A stretch of DNA of 64,000 nt from Ruminococcaceae bacterium UBA5295. GTDB lineage: Bacteria; Bacillota; Clostridia; Oscillospirales; Acutalibacteraceae. Location of the stretch: contig DHSD01000030.1 in assembly GCA_002411365.1 (NCBI GenBank), positions 106,376-170,375 on the forward strand, in the 5' to 3' direction. The notes beneath the pieces were generated by a model that saw nothing but the letters and a program-made list of their open reading frames with translations, did not search any database and was not told the DNA's origin. The position numbers and the translations under genes are program-made. Shown here in pieces: positions 51,796-59,305 of this stretch. Positions within the stretch are counted from its first letter, which is position 1; every line of letters starts with the position of its first letter.

Positions 51796-52383
51796 CTATT
51801 TGCCGGCCTCACTTCTAATCAGCGGCTGAAGTTGCTTTCCATCTAATGCTGCAAATGCCGACGGCAAAATCAGGCTAAAATCCGATATAAGCGAAAATGG
51901 CTTACTTTTCGGGTTGTCCTGCTCCATAGGCACAAAATAAATATTTTTCGTATTAAGCAGCCCGCCGATGTTCCTCGCCGAAGCCGCAAGCGCATCATTT
52001 GTAGCCGGAGCGATAACAACAGGCAAGCCAATGCGCAGACACGATTTCACCGCCATCGTTACGGGCGTGTCGGTAATCCCGTTTGCAAGTTTGCCAAGCG
52101 TGTTACCGGTGCATGGAGCAACTATCATTAAATCTACACTATTGCGAGGACCAATGGGTTCGGCTCCCTGAATGCTGTTAATCACCTTCTTGTGGCAGAT
52201 GCTCTCAACCTCGCCTATAAAATCATCGGCGCGGCCAAACCTTGTGTCCATTGAAGCCGCATTAAATGACATCACCGGAAGGAGCGGATAGCCTTTCTCG
52301 GCAATGTTGCGCATCTCGTCTATCACTCTGCGGAATGTGCAGAAAGAACCGCACATTGCAAAGCCAAATGTTTTTTTCTCCAT
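51796..52383 (-). CDS. dpaB: Dipicolinate synthase subunit B
   Basis: Flavoprotein-fold subunit of dipicolinate synthase, also called SpoVFB, 195 residues. FAMCGSFCTFRRVIDEM, the APCTGNTLGKLANGITDTPVTMAVKS phosphate and FMN-binding segment and PVVIAPATNDALAASA are characteristic. With DpaA it makes dipicolinic acid in the mother cell for export to the forespore. It begins six bases after the dpaA stop. Its presence is direct evidence for a spore-forming organism. Confidence 0.95.
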   Translation of the reverse strand: MEKKTFGFAMCGSFCTFRRVIDEMRNIAEKGYPLLPVMSFNAASMDTRFGRADDFIGEVESICHKKVINSIQGAEPIGPRNSVDLMIVAPCTGNTLGKLANGITDTPVTMAVKSCLRIGLPVVIAPATNDALAASARNIGGLLNTKNIYFVPMEQDNPKSKPFSLISDFSLILPSAFAALDGKQLQPLIRSEAGK

Positions 52384-52389
52384 GCCATT

Positions 52390-53253
52390 TCACCTCTCCA
52401 CCATGCGGTAAACAATATCACCGATTATTTTGCCCGCCGTTTTCGGCGCAGCGCGCCCAGGAAGCGAAAGCGCTGAGCAAGCCTTTATCCCGAATTTTCC
52501 CGCTGCTTCAAAATCAATGCCCCCCGGTGACGACGCAAGGTCAACCAAAATTGAGCATCCGCGCAAATGTGAAAGCACCTGGCGTGTAAAAATCAAAGCC
52601 GGCACAGTATTGAAAATTATGTCGTATACGCCTGACCTGCCAATCTGCTGCGTTTCAACAGAGCGGCAGCCCGAAGCCTCTATCCACGCGAGATCCTCCG
52701 GTGCCCGCGCCGACACCGTTACATCGGCATCAAGTCCTTTCATAACATGCATAAGCGCCCTGCCTAACCGACCAAAGCCGGCTATAAGGCAGTGACTCCC
52801 ACTTATAGTTCCCGGGTATCCGCGCATGGCAATCTCAGCAGCACCTTCCGCAGTCGGCACGGCATTGCGCACCGCAAATTCTTCACATGCGCTGTAGTCG
52901 GCAGTATCAATCTCTTCCCATATGCGGCTCGTGCAAAAAAGGCGTTCCATTTTCCCGCCAAATACACGTCTTCCGCGCATTTTTTCAGCGAATATGCCAT
53001 CAAGCACGATCGGCTCCGCGCTGTACTCGGCTTTTAAATTGACGCCGTCGTCAGTAACAGGCAGCGGCAGAATAACCGAACCGCATTCTAAAGCCAGTTT
53101 TTCCAGTGATGACTTTTCCACACCAGCCGGAAGGGACGTTTTTTCAAATCCGCAGGCAAGCACCCTGCAGCCTTTCTGCACAAGCGATTCTGCAAGGTAT
53201 ATCTGCCTGCGGTCGCCCCCAAGTATGCCAAAAGCTCCTTTTTCCGTTTTCAG
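52390..53253 (-). CDS. dpaA: Dipicolinate synthase subunit A, with non-standard start
   Basis: NADPH-binding subunit of dipicolinate synthase (SpoVFA), about 287 residues as drawn. The nucleotide-binding GFGRLGRALMHVMKGLDADVTVSAR region and a C-terminal LPGRAAPKTAGKIIGDIV match the family. The first ATG-type start in frame, GTG 53181, would delete the family N-terminal strand. The frame continues upstream as AFGILGGDRRQIYLAESLVQ, an expected DpaA N-terminus, but reaches a stop before any ATG, GTG or TTG. CTG at 53253, right after GGAGGTGA, is the only reasonable start seen; a sequencing or real frameshift is the alternative. Product identity is firm, the start is not. Confidence 0.88.
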   Translation of the reverse strand: MKTEKGAFGILGGDRRQIYLAESLVQKGCRVLACGFEKTSLPAGVEKSSLEKLALECGSVILPLPVTDDGVNLKAEYSAEPIVLDGIFAEKMRGRRVFGGKMERLFCTSRIWEEIDTADYSACEEFAVRNAVPTAEGAAEIAMRGYPGTISGSHCLIAGFGRLGRALMHVMKGLDADVTVSARAPEDLAWIEASGCRSVETQQIGRSGVYDIIFNTVPALIFTRQVLSHLRGCSILVDLASSPGGIDFEAAGKFGIKACSALSLPGRAAPKTAGKIIGDIVYRMVER

Positions 53254-53276
53254 TCACCTCCGAAATGTTCTGCCAT

Positions 53277-53304
53277 TATACTATGGCTTTGTGAAACTGG
53301 CTGT
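53277..53304 (-). promoter_or_regulatory. Candidate sigma-K promoter of dpaAB
   Basis: On the minus strand CATAGTATA fits the -10 consensus CATANNNTA, and an AC pair (53303-53304) lies 17 bp upstream. In Bacillus the corresponding genes are sigma-K dependent. It sits about 20 bp before the ribosome site. Confidence 0.5.
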
Positions 53305-53343
53305 GCATACGTCTGCAGCATATATAAAATTTCACTTTTACGT

Positions 53344-53372
53344 TTGCAATTACGCGAAAAGATGTTTATTAT
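53344..53372 (+). promoter_or_regulatory. Sigma-A promoter of murC
   Basis: TTGCAA (53344-53349) and TATTAT (53367-53372) with a 17-bp spacer stand about 80 bp upstream of murC. Confidence 0.65.
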
Positions 53373-53453
53373 TAATATGTTGGGCAATATATTAATTAGG
53401 AAAATCTGTATTTTTCCAAAATAATCTGCATATTTTAGAATAGGAGTAATTTT

Positions 53454-54845
53454 ATGGAATGCAATGACATTCTGTCTAAAGTCAAGAAAGTACATTTTGT
53501 AGGGATTGGCGGTTCAGGCATGTGCCCGATTGCCGAAATTCTTCTTCATAAGGGATACCAAATAACAGGTTCAGACACGGCAGAATCAGATACGCTTGCA
53601 AGGGTACGTAGCTATGGTGTTCCTGTCTCGATGGGGCAAAAAGCTGAAAATGTAAAAGGCGCCGAACTCGTCGTCTATTCGGCAGCAATAAAGCACGATA
53701 ACCCGGAACTTGTTGCAGCAAGGAAGCAGGGTATCCCTACTGTGGAGCGCTCCGTGATGCTCGGAATGGTAACACGTCGCTTCAAAAACTGCATTGCTGT
53801 TGCCGGAACACACGGAAAAACAACGACCACCGCAATGATAACACAAATATTCCTTGAAGCTGGCCTCGACCCTTCAGCCATCATCGGCGGAAAGCTCCCG
53901 CTTATAGGCAGCAATGGGAGGGTTGGAAAATCCGATACCATTGTCTGCGAAGCATGTGAATATGTCGATACTTTCCTTCAGCTGCACCCTTCCGTTTCCG
54001 TTATCCTCAATATTGACAATGACCATCTTGACTATTTTGGCACTGTGGAAAACACCATACGGTCATTCCACAAGTTCTGCACACAGACAAGCGGGACTAT
54101 CATCGTAAACGGCGACGACGCTAATGCCATGAAAGCCGTAAAAGGCATTGGCGAAGCCCGTGTCGTGACTTACGGCTTCCAGCCTACAAATGATTACAGT
54201 GCGACAGATATACAACCTACGCAGCGTGCACATGAAAAATTCAGCGTCTTTAAAAGCGGCAATAAAGCCGCAAATATTTCCCTCAGCATTCCTGGCAAAC
54301 ACAACATATACAATGCCCTCGCGGCTTTTGCCGTTGCCGACCTTTTCGGCGTAAACACCGGAAACATTCAAAAAAGCCTCCATGCCTTTACAGGTGTGCA
54401 CAGGCGTTTTGAAATGCTTGGGGAGTTTGGCGGCGTAACTGTTGCTGATGACTTTGCGCACCACCCTACGGAAGTAACGGCAACGCTTACGGCGGCAAAG
54501 CAAATGGGCTTCAAACGCGTGTGGGCAGTATTTCAGCCACACACATATTCACGCACATATCTGCTGTTCAATGATTTTGTAAAAGCGCTGAGCATTGCCG
54601 ACCGTGTTGTCCTTTCTGAGATTTTAGCCGTGAGAGAAACAAACACGTATAACATATACTCTAAAGACCTCGCAGCAAAAATCCCCGGCTGCGTATGGTT
54701 CAAGACATTTGAAGAAATTGCAGATTATATGGTCAAAAATGCCGAAGACGGCGACCTTATTCTGACACTCGGCGGCGGCGATATCTATAAATGCGCGCAC
54801 ATGATTATTGAAAAATACAAAGCCATTGGAAAACAGCAGGCGTAA
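53454..54845 (+). CDS. murC: UDP-N-acetylmuramate-L-alanine ligase
   Basis: Cytoplasmic Mur ligase that adds the first L-Ala to UDP-MurNAc. The 463-residue protein begins with HFVGIGGSGMCPIAEIL, has the ATP-binding GTHGKTTTTAMI at about 118-129, LNIDNDHLDYFGT, and FAHHPTEVTATL in the last domain. GGAG precedes the ATG. It has its own promoter and is read away from dpaA, not inside a dcw cluster. A hairpin follows the stop. Confidence 0.98.
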   Translation: MECNDILSKVKKVHFVGIGGSGMCPIAEILLHKGYQITGSDTAESDTLARVRSYGVPVSMGQKAENVKGAELVVYSAAIKHDNPELVAARKQGIPTVERSVMLGMVTRRFKNCIAVAGTHGKTTTTAMITQIFLEAGLDPSAIIGGKLPLIGSNGRVGKSDTIVCEACEYVDTFLQLHPSVSVILNIDNDHLDYFGTVENTIRSFHKFCTQTSGTIIVNGDDANAMKAVKGIGEARVVTYGFQPTNDYSATDIQPTQRAHEKFSVFKSGNKAANISLSIPGKHNIYNALAAFAVADLFGVNTGNIQKSLHAFTGVHRRFEMLGEFGGVTVADDFAHHPTEVTATLTAAKQMGFKRVWAVFQPHTYSRTYLLFNDFVKALSIADRVVLSEILAVRETNTYNIYSKDLAAKIPGCVWFKTFEEIADYMVKNAEDGDLILTLGGGDIYKCAHMIIEKYKAIGKQQA

Positions 54846-54875
54846 TATTACACGATGTGCCATAGCAAAGTCCAA

Positions 54876-54925
54876 AACTCTCGTGAAGCATTGTTTATGC
54901 ATGTTTCACTGAGAGTTCTTTTCAT
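54876..54925 (+). terminator. Probable terminator after murC
   Basis: AACTCTC and GAGAGTT (54876-54882 and 54911-54917) close an imperfect long hairpin that includes GTGAA with TTCAC and GCAT with ATGC. It is followed by CTTTTC. The T run is short. Confidence 0.5.
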
Positions 54926-54933
54926 GAAAGCAA

Positions 54934-54960
54934 TTAGCACTCATCTTAAAAGAGTGCTAA
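54934..54960 (+). promoter_or_regulatory. Perfect CIRCE operator (HrcA binding site)
   Basis: TTAGCACTC-N9-GAGTGCTAA is present without a mismatch. HrcA bound here represses heat-shock genes at normal temperature. It lies about 140 bp before the first Hsp20 gene. Confidence 0.96.
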
Positions 54961-55023
54961 AATTAATAGTTTAGTAATATATTGTCTATTTTTTATTAAC
55001 AAGTCCCGCCTATACTAAAAGCG

Positions 55024-55066
55024 TTGAAAGAAACGAGGAGCAAAAAAATGAGCTCCTGAGTTTCAA
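55024..55066 (+). other. Hairpin with buried ribosome site and three-codon frame in the hsp20 leader
   Basis: TTGAAA pairs with TTTCAA (outer) and AGGAGC with GCTCCT (inner). The AGGAG is seven bases before ATG-AGC-TCC-TGA at 55048-55059, so a complete tiny reading frame starts in the loop. The true hsp20 start is at 55099 with its own GGGGG. Confidence 0.5.
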
Positions 55067-55098
55067 AAACAAAATCTAAAACAATGGGGGTTTTAATT

Positions 55099-55530
55099 AT
55101 GTTTGATTTAATTCCTTTTGAACGCAGCACTGGCAGCCTCTTTGATGCAATCGACCGCATGATGGACGAAAGTTTCTTCGGCGGGTTGAGCAGGCAGTTT
55201 GCCCCCTGCCGCACAGACATTATCGACGGAGGCGACAAATACCTTCTGAAAGCTGACCTGCCTGGATTTGACAAAGACGACATAAAAATCAGCATTCAGG
55301 ACAATGTGCTCGACATCACCGCAGAGCGCAGAGAAAACAAAGACGATAAAGATAAAAAAGAAAATTACATCCGCAGAGAAAGAAGATATGATTCCTTCAA
55401 CCGCAGTTTCTCGCTTGATGGCATAGATGCCAGTAAAATAAATGCAAGCTATACAAACGGTGTGCTTAGCCTTGAGCTTCCTAAAGCTCAGGAAGAAAAG
55501 CCTGAAATCCAGACTATCGAAGTCGAATAA
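55099..55530 (+). CDS. Hsp20/alpha-crystallin small heat-shock protein (first copy)
   Basis: ATP-independent chaperone of 143 residues that holds unfolding proteins. The alpha-crystallin domain fills about residues 36-135 with ADLPGFDKDDIKIS, a Lys-rich loop KDDKDKKENYI and the closing NGVLSLELPK; the C-terminus has an I-x-V-type anchor in QTIEVE. ATG 55099 gives MFDLIPFE, the usual start; an in-frame ATG at 55084 lies over the ribosome site. Control by HrcA through the CIRCE at 54934 is expected. A closely related copy follows 100 bp downstream. Confidence 0.95.
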   Translation: MFDLIPFERSTGSLFDAIDRMMDESFFGGLSRQFAPCRTDIIDGGDKYLLKADLPGFDKDDIKISIQDNVLDITAERRENKDDKDKKENYIRRERRYDSFNRSFSLDGIDASKINASYTNGVLSLELPKAQEEKPEIQTIEVE

Positions 55531-55630
55531 CCTGCATAATATTACTGGCGGCAACAATGACTTCTAAACACGGGTTTTTAGCGTTTTTCAGAAAACAAAT
55601 AATAAATATAAGTAAGTGGAGGTATTGATT

Positions 55631-56062
55631 ATGTTTGATTTAATTCCTTTCGAGCGCAGAACCGGCAGCCTCTTTGACACAATAGACCATATGATGGATG
55701 AAAATTTTTTTGGAGACATGAGCAGGCAGTTCGCCCCATGCCGCACAGATATCATAGATGAGGGCGACAAATATCTTTTGAAGGCCGACCTTCCGGGATT
55801 TAACAAGGATGACATTAAAATCGGCATTAAAGGCGATGAGCTCAATATCACCGCCGAGCGCAAAGAGGAAAACAGCGACAAAGACAATAAGGGAAACTAC
55901 ATCCGCAGAGAGAGGAGATACGACTCCTTCTGCCGCAGTTTCTCACTTGATAGCATAGACGCAGGCAAAATCAGTGCAAGCTATACAAATGGCGTTTTAA
56001 GCCTTGAACTTCCCAAGATTCAGGAAACAAAGCCGGAAGTGCAGACTGTTGAAATCAAATAG
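55631..56062 (+). CDS. Hsp20/alpha-crystallin small heat-shock protein (second copy)
   Basis: A second 143-residue Hsp20, about three quarters identical to the first by eye, differing mostly in the Lys-rich loop and at the domain edges (ADLPGFNKDDIKIG, GELNITAERKEENSDK). ATG 55631 has GGAGG upstream. No second CIRCE is visible in the 100-bp gap, so it is probably cotranscribed with the first copy. A large hairpin terminator follows. The pair looks like a recent tandem duplication. Confidence 0.95.
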   Translation: MFDLIPFERRTGSLFDTIDHMMDENFFGDMSRQFAPCRTDIIDEGDKYLLKADLPGFNKDDIKIGIKGDELNITAERKEENSDKDNKGNYIRRERRYDSFCRSFSLDSIDAGKISASYTNGVLSLELPKIQETKPEVQTVEIK

Positions 56063-56080
56063 CCAAGAAGCCCATTAAAT

Positions 56081-56130
56081 AAAGAACCCGGGAAGGATCC
56101 GCTTTAGCGGAAGCCCTCTCGGGTTCTTTA
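56081..56130. terminator. Bidirectional terminator between the Hsp20 pair and bofA
   Basis: AAAGAACCCG and CGGGTTCTTT form the base of a stem, and TCCGCTTTAGCGGA forms an inner stem. Followed by ATTATC on the plus strand and ATTT on the minus strand, it can serve both convergent units. Confidence 0.87.
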
Positions 56131-56406
56131 TTATCTAAAGACCAAATTCAGCAGAAGAAGGAGAGTAACACCAGGTATGCCCGCAACACTGGACACGCCA
56201 ATTGTCAGCGGGCTTAAAGGAAGGTTCACGCCTGTGTATGCCCCTGTAATATTGACAACCGCAAGTGTGAGCAAACCGGTAAATATCCCGCCAATCGCAT
56301 GCCGCACCGGCCGTTTGGATTTCATTGCAACCTGAACTGACACAAGAAGCAAAAAAACTATGCAGCATATAGCTGCAACAAGCCATTTATCAGGCAAAGG
56401 CCACAC
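56131..56406 (-). CDS. bofA: BofA-family pro-sigma-K processing inhibitor
   Basis: Small membrane protein of about 88-91 residues with hydrophobic segments at about 7-27, 34-56 and 72-90. The tail PLTIGVSSVAGIPGVTLLLLLN is the BofA family signature, including the AGIPG turn. In Bacillus, BofA with SpoIVFA holds the SpoIVFB protease inactive until engulfment signalling; this is inferred here. Start is GTG 56406, or TTG 56397 with GAGG better spaced. It lies after yaaL, as in the conserved yaaL-bofA pair. Confidence 0.88.
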   Translation of the reverse strand: MWPLPDKWLVAAICCIVFLLLVSVQVAMKSKRPVRHAIGGIFTGLLTLAVVNITGAYTGVNLPLSPLTIGVSSVAGIPGVTLLLLLNLVFR

Positions 56407-56423
56407 CTCGCTCGTCTTCTATT

Positions 56424-56675
56424 TCAGAAAGCGGCGCAGCTCACTCCATATTGCTTTGCAAGGCCCATAAGGTACCGGTAACGCGCCTGAAGCTCTTCCC
56501 TCTGGTAAATGCATGCGTCTATCAGGTCACTGTCGCATTCTGTCTGGAACCAGCATTCGTTGTATGCAAGCATGCGGGAGATATGCTTGATTTCTGAAAG
56601 CAGTTTTTCCTTCTCTACTTCCTTCTTTTCAGCGGCACAATCTGTGCGCTGAAGCAGCTTCAGTACAGATTCCAT
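56424..56675 (-). CDS. yaaL: YaaL/DUF2508-family protein
   Basis: Short helical protein of 83 residues, MESVLKLLQRTDCAAEKKE, with a C-terminal YLMGLAKQYG typical of the DUF2508 (YaaL) family found next to bofA in spore formers. GGAG is eight bases upstream. No catalytic motif is visible and its role is unknown. It precedes bofA by 17 bp. Confidence 0.83.
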   Translation of the reverse strand: MESVLKLLQRTDCAAEKKEVEKEKLLSEIKHISRMLAYNECWFQTECDSDLIDACIYQREELQARYRYLMGLAKQYGVSCAAF

Positions 56676-56755
56676 ACTAACAACTCCGCCTTCCGGTTTA
56701 TATTTATGTTAGTATGATGGACAATTATTCCAGCAGTTATACGGATAAAGGAAAT

Positions 56756-58885
56756 TTATTTTTGCGTTTCACCCACATAGGTAAAATCGATTTTTCCAGA
56801 AGCTACATCGGCACCAACCGCCTGCACCCGCATTGGTGTGCCTATAGTAATGCGGTTGCCCGTCCTGGCATCGACCTGCGACAGGACGCCATCAAAACGG
56901 TAATCAGAATCCGGAATGCTTTCTACAGGTACAAAGCCTTCTACAGAATTTTCAAGCCCAATAAATATACCGTGCTGTGTAACACCGCTGACAACCCCGT
57001 CGTACGTCTCACCTATATGCTGTGTCATATACTCTGCCATATAGCAGTCTTCGGCACTGCGCTCTGCAGACATGGCTCGTATCTCAGCATCCGAAGACAT
57101 CTTTGCGGCCTCTGCAGCAAAATCTGCAAAACGTTTCTGCAAATCTGTTTTGTCTTTTGTCTCAAGCATGGCTGAAAGTATCCTGTGTATTGAGGTGTCT
57201 GGGTAGCGGCGTATAGGCGACGTAAAGTGGCAGTAGTCTGCAAGTGCAAGGCCAAAATGGCCGAGCGGTTCAACATCATAGCGCGCTTTTGCCATTGTGC
57301 GCAGCAGCTGGTGCGAAACGACCTTCTGCACAGGCTTCCCTTTTGCCTGCTCCAGAATATTTTCAAAATCTTTTGGAGCAATTTTGCCATCGTGATGCTT
57401 AAGCGGCTGCGAATTAAGGCCAACTGCATCAATAAGCTGTATCAGCGTCTTTACGCGTTCTGGATCCGGCCTCTCATGCACACGGTATATAAATGGGATC
57501 TCTGAAGTTTTTGCAAGCTTAGCAGCTGCAGAATTGGCCGTTATCATCAGCGCCTCAATCATCTGCTCGGCTTCCCCGCTTTTGCGCGGATGGACATCAA
57601 TACATACTCCGTCTTCATTCAGTGTAAATTCAGGCTCCGTGCTTTCAAGGTCGACAACGCCGTTTTCAGCAAAGCGTTTCTTTAAAATCAATGACAGTTC
57701 ACGCGCAGCATGGAGCGAGTCAATTACAGGGCTGTACTTCTGCCTCATATCTTCTTCTGCGGTTCCGTCAAAAAGGCTGTTAACTTCCGAGTAAACGCCG
57801 CGTACTTTGGAGCATATCACCGATTTTCTGAACTTGTACGACGACATATTTCCTTCCGCATCAAGTTCAATAAGCGCAGAAAAAGTCAGCTTTTCCTCTC
57901 CTGCATTAAGTGAGCATACGCCGTTGGAAAGCGACTCAGGCAGCATCGGCACGACACGGTCAGCAAAATATACAGATGTGCCGCGGCTGCGCGCTTCCAT
58001 ATCAAGCGTCCCGCCCGGAGCAATATAGTGCGAAACATCGGCAATGTGGACACCGAGATGAAAAGACCCGTCCTCTGTTTTAATAACTGAAATGGCATCA
58101 TCCAAATCTTTTGCGCTTGCATCATCTATAGTGCATACAGGAAGGCTGCGCAGGTCGACTCGGCCATTCAGATCTTCAGGAGTTATTTTGCGTGAAGCCG
58201 CTTCCTGGGCCTCATCAAGGGCCTCTTTTGAAAAACCAGACACAATGCCATACTCATCGAGAATAGCATCCGCGCATATCTTTGCGCTGCCGGCCTTCCC
58301 ATAAATTTTTACAATCTCTGCTTGCATAACAGAAGAATGCGGTATCCTGTGGATTTCTGCCTGCACCTTATCGTTTTCTTTAGCTTTTAAAGCGCTTTCA
58401 CGCGTTACAGGAAGCGAATAGCGCACAGCAATATCCGGCAGGAAGGCTGGCCTTCCTGCTTCCGTCCTAAAAGTGCCGGTTACAAGCCGACTGCTTTTTT
58501 CAGTTACGGATCTTACCTCACCGCTCAGCCCTTTAATGCCCTGTTGCAGGTTGCCAAGCACTACCCTGTCGCCAACAAACGCGTTGTTGAGCTTGTCCGC
58601 GTGTATAAAAACATCTGTCCCATTGTCCATGCGGGCAAAGGCAAAGCCCCTCGAAAGGGAAATTATGGTAGCCTCTGCCTGTGCGGTATCAGCCTTCTGC
58701 GGCAGGTAATACCGTCCTTTTTGTGTAACTAAAATTTTTCCTTCTGTTTTAAGCGAATTTAGAGCCGCAAAAAAATCTTTTTTGCCCTCAGGCCTGACAT
58801 CCATCTTTTTTAGGATACTGCGTACTGGCAGGCTCTGTGACGATATTTCAAGGCAGCGCAGTATTCTCTCTTTTGTAGTTTTCAA
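56756..58885 (-). CDS. rnr: Ribonuclease R
   Basis: 3'-5' exoribonuclease of 709 residues. An N-terminal winged-helix part, two OB cold-shock-like domains and the RNB catalytic domain (CTIDDASAKDLDDAISVI with the metal-binding Asp cluster, and HFTSPIRRYPDTSIHRIL) are followed by an S1 domain (about 635-705, GVVSGVTQHGIFIGLENSVEGFV). The Lys-rich tail of the E. coli enzyme is absent. Start is TTG with GGGGG close upstream. In many Firmicutes rnr is joined to secG and smpB; here secG is directly upstream and smpB is not in the window. Confidence 0.97.
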   Translation of the reverse strand: MKTTKERILRCLEISSQSLPVRSILKKMDVRPEGKKDFFAALNSLKTEGKILVTQKGRYYLPQKADTAQAEATIISLSRGFAFARMDNGTDVFIHADKLNNAFVGDRVVLGNLQQGIKGLSGEVRSVTEKSSRLVTGTFRTEAGRPAFLPDIAVRYSLPVTRESALKAKENDKVQAEIHRIPHSSVMQAEIVKIYGKAGSAKICADAILDEYGIVSGFSKEALDEAQEAASRKITPEDLNGRVDLRSLPVCTIDDASAKDLDDAISVIKTEDGSFHLGVHIADVSHYIAPGGTLDMEARSRGTSVYFADRVVPMLPESLSNGVCSLNAGEEKLTFSALIELDAEGNMSSYKFRKSVICSKVRGVYSEVNSLFDGTAEEDMRQKYSPVIDSLHAARELSLILKKRFAENGVVDLESTEPEFTLNEDGVCIDVHPRKSGEAEQMIEALMITANSAAAKLAKTSEIPFIYRVHERPDPERVKTLIQLIDAVGLNSQPLKHHDGKIAPKDFENILEQAKGKPVQKVVSHQLLRTMAKARYDVEPLGHFGLALADYCHFTSPIRRYPDTSIHRILSAMLETKDKTDLQKRFADFAAEAAKMSSDAEIRAMSAERSAEDCYMAEYMTQHIGETYDGVVSGVTQHGIFIGLENSVEGFVPVESIPDSDYRFDGVLSQVDARTGNRITIGTPMRVQAVGADVASGKIDFTYVGETQK

Positions 58886-58911
58886 AATGTCCCCCCATAT
58901 AATTTCTTATG

Positions 58912-58940
58912 CAAAAAAAGCTCCGCCTTTTCAGCGGAGC
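58912..58940 (-). terminator. Hairpin between secG and rnr
   Basis: On the minus strand GCTCCGC and GCGGAGC form a seven-bp stem with a seven-base loop, followed by TTTTTTT. It follows the secG stop by about 12 bp and should reduce readthrough into rnr. Confidence 0.88.
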
Positions 58941-58952
58941 GGCTTGCTTTTC

Positions 58953-59204
58953 TTATTTCAGAAAAAAATACATATAAGTGTTAATAAGAATAACCAGCAC
59001 AAAAAAGCCAATTGCAATGACTTTTGTCCATCTTGCCAAAAAAGCATCAACTGAACGCGCCTGGTTTTTTGAAAGGAACGTATCAGCGCCGCCGGTAACG
59101 ACGCCAACATTCTCTTCATGGCCTTTCTGCATCAAAACAATAACAGTGATAGCAACAGAAAATACCATCAATATAATCCCAAGCACCAACTCTGCGGTAG
59201 ACAT
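58953..59204 (-). CDS. secG: Preprotein translocase subunit SecG
   Basis: Small membrane partner of SecYE, about 83 residues. Two hydrophobic helices (about 4-25 and 58-80) flank a Gly-rich loop with the family signature GGADTFLSKNQARSVDAFL. ATG 59204 has GGGGGT upstream; a TTG five codons earlier is less likely. A clear promoter lies 40 bp upstream. rnr follows, the common Firmicute secG-rnr order. Confidence 0.93.
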   Translation of the reverse strand: MSTAELVLGIILMVFSVAITVIVLMQKGHEENVGVVTGGADTFLSKNQARSVDAFLARWTKVIAIGFFVLVILINTYMYFFLK

Positions 59205-59243
59205 ATCATACCCCCACAATCATGAACTATTACCGATAAGTGA

Positions 59244-59272
59244 ATAATATCACAAAATGCAATTGTTTGCAA
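59244..59272 (-). promoter_or_regulatory. Sigma-A promoter of secG
   Basis: On the minus strand TTGCAA (59267-59272) and TATTAT (59244-59249) are separated by 17 bp. Confidence 0.7.
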
Positions 59273-59305
59273 GGATTTTCACTATTTCTTTTTGCAGGCT
59301 TGATT

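Noticed and set aside
54961..55023. Standard sigma-A promoter for the hsp20 pair
   Set aside because: TATACT at 55011 is a fair -10, but the position 17 bp upstream is ATTTTT and the nearest TTGTCT is 23 bp away. The promoter is left unassigned.
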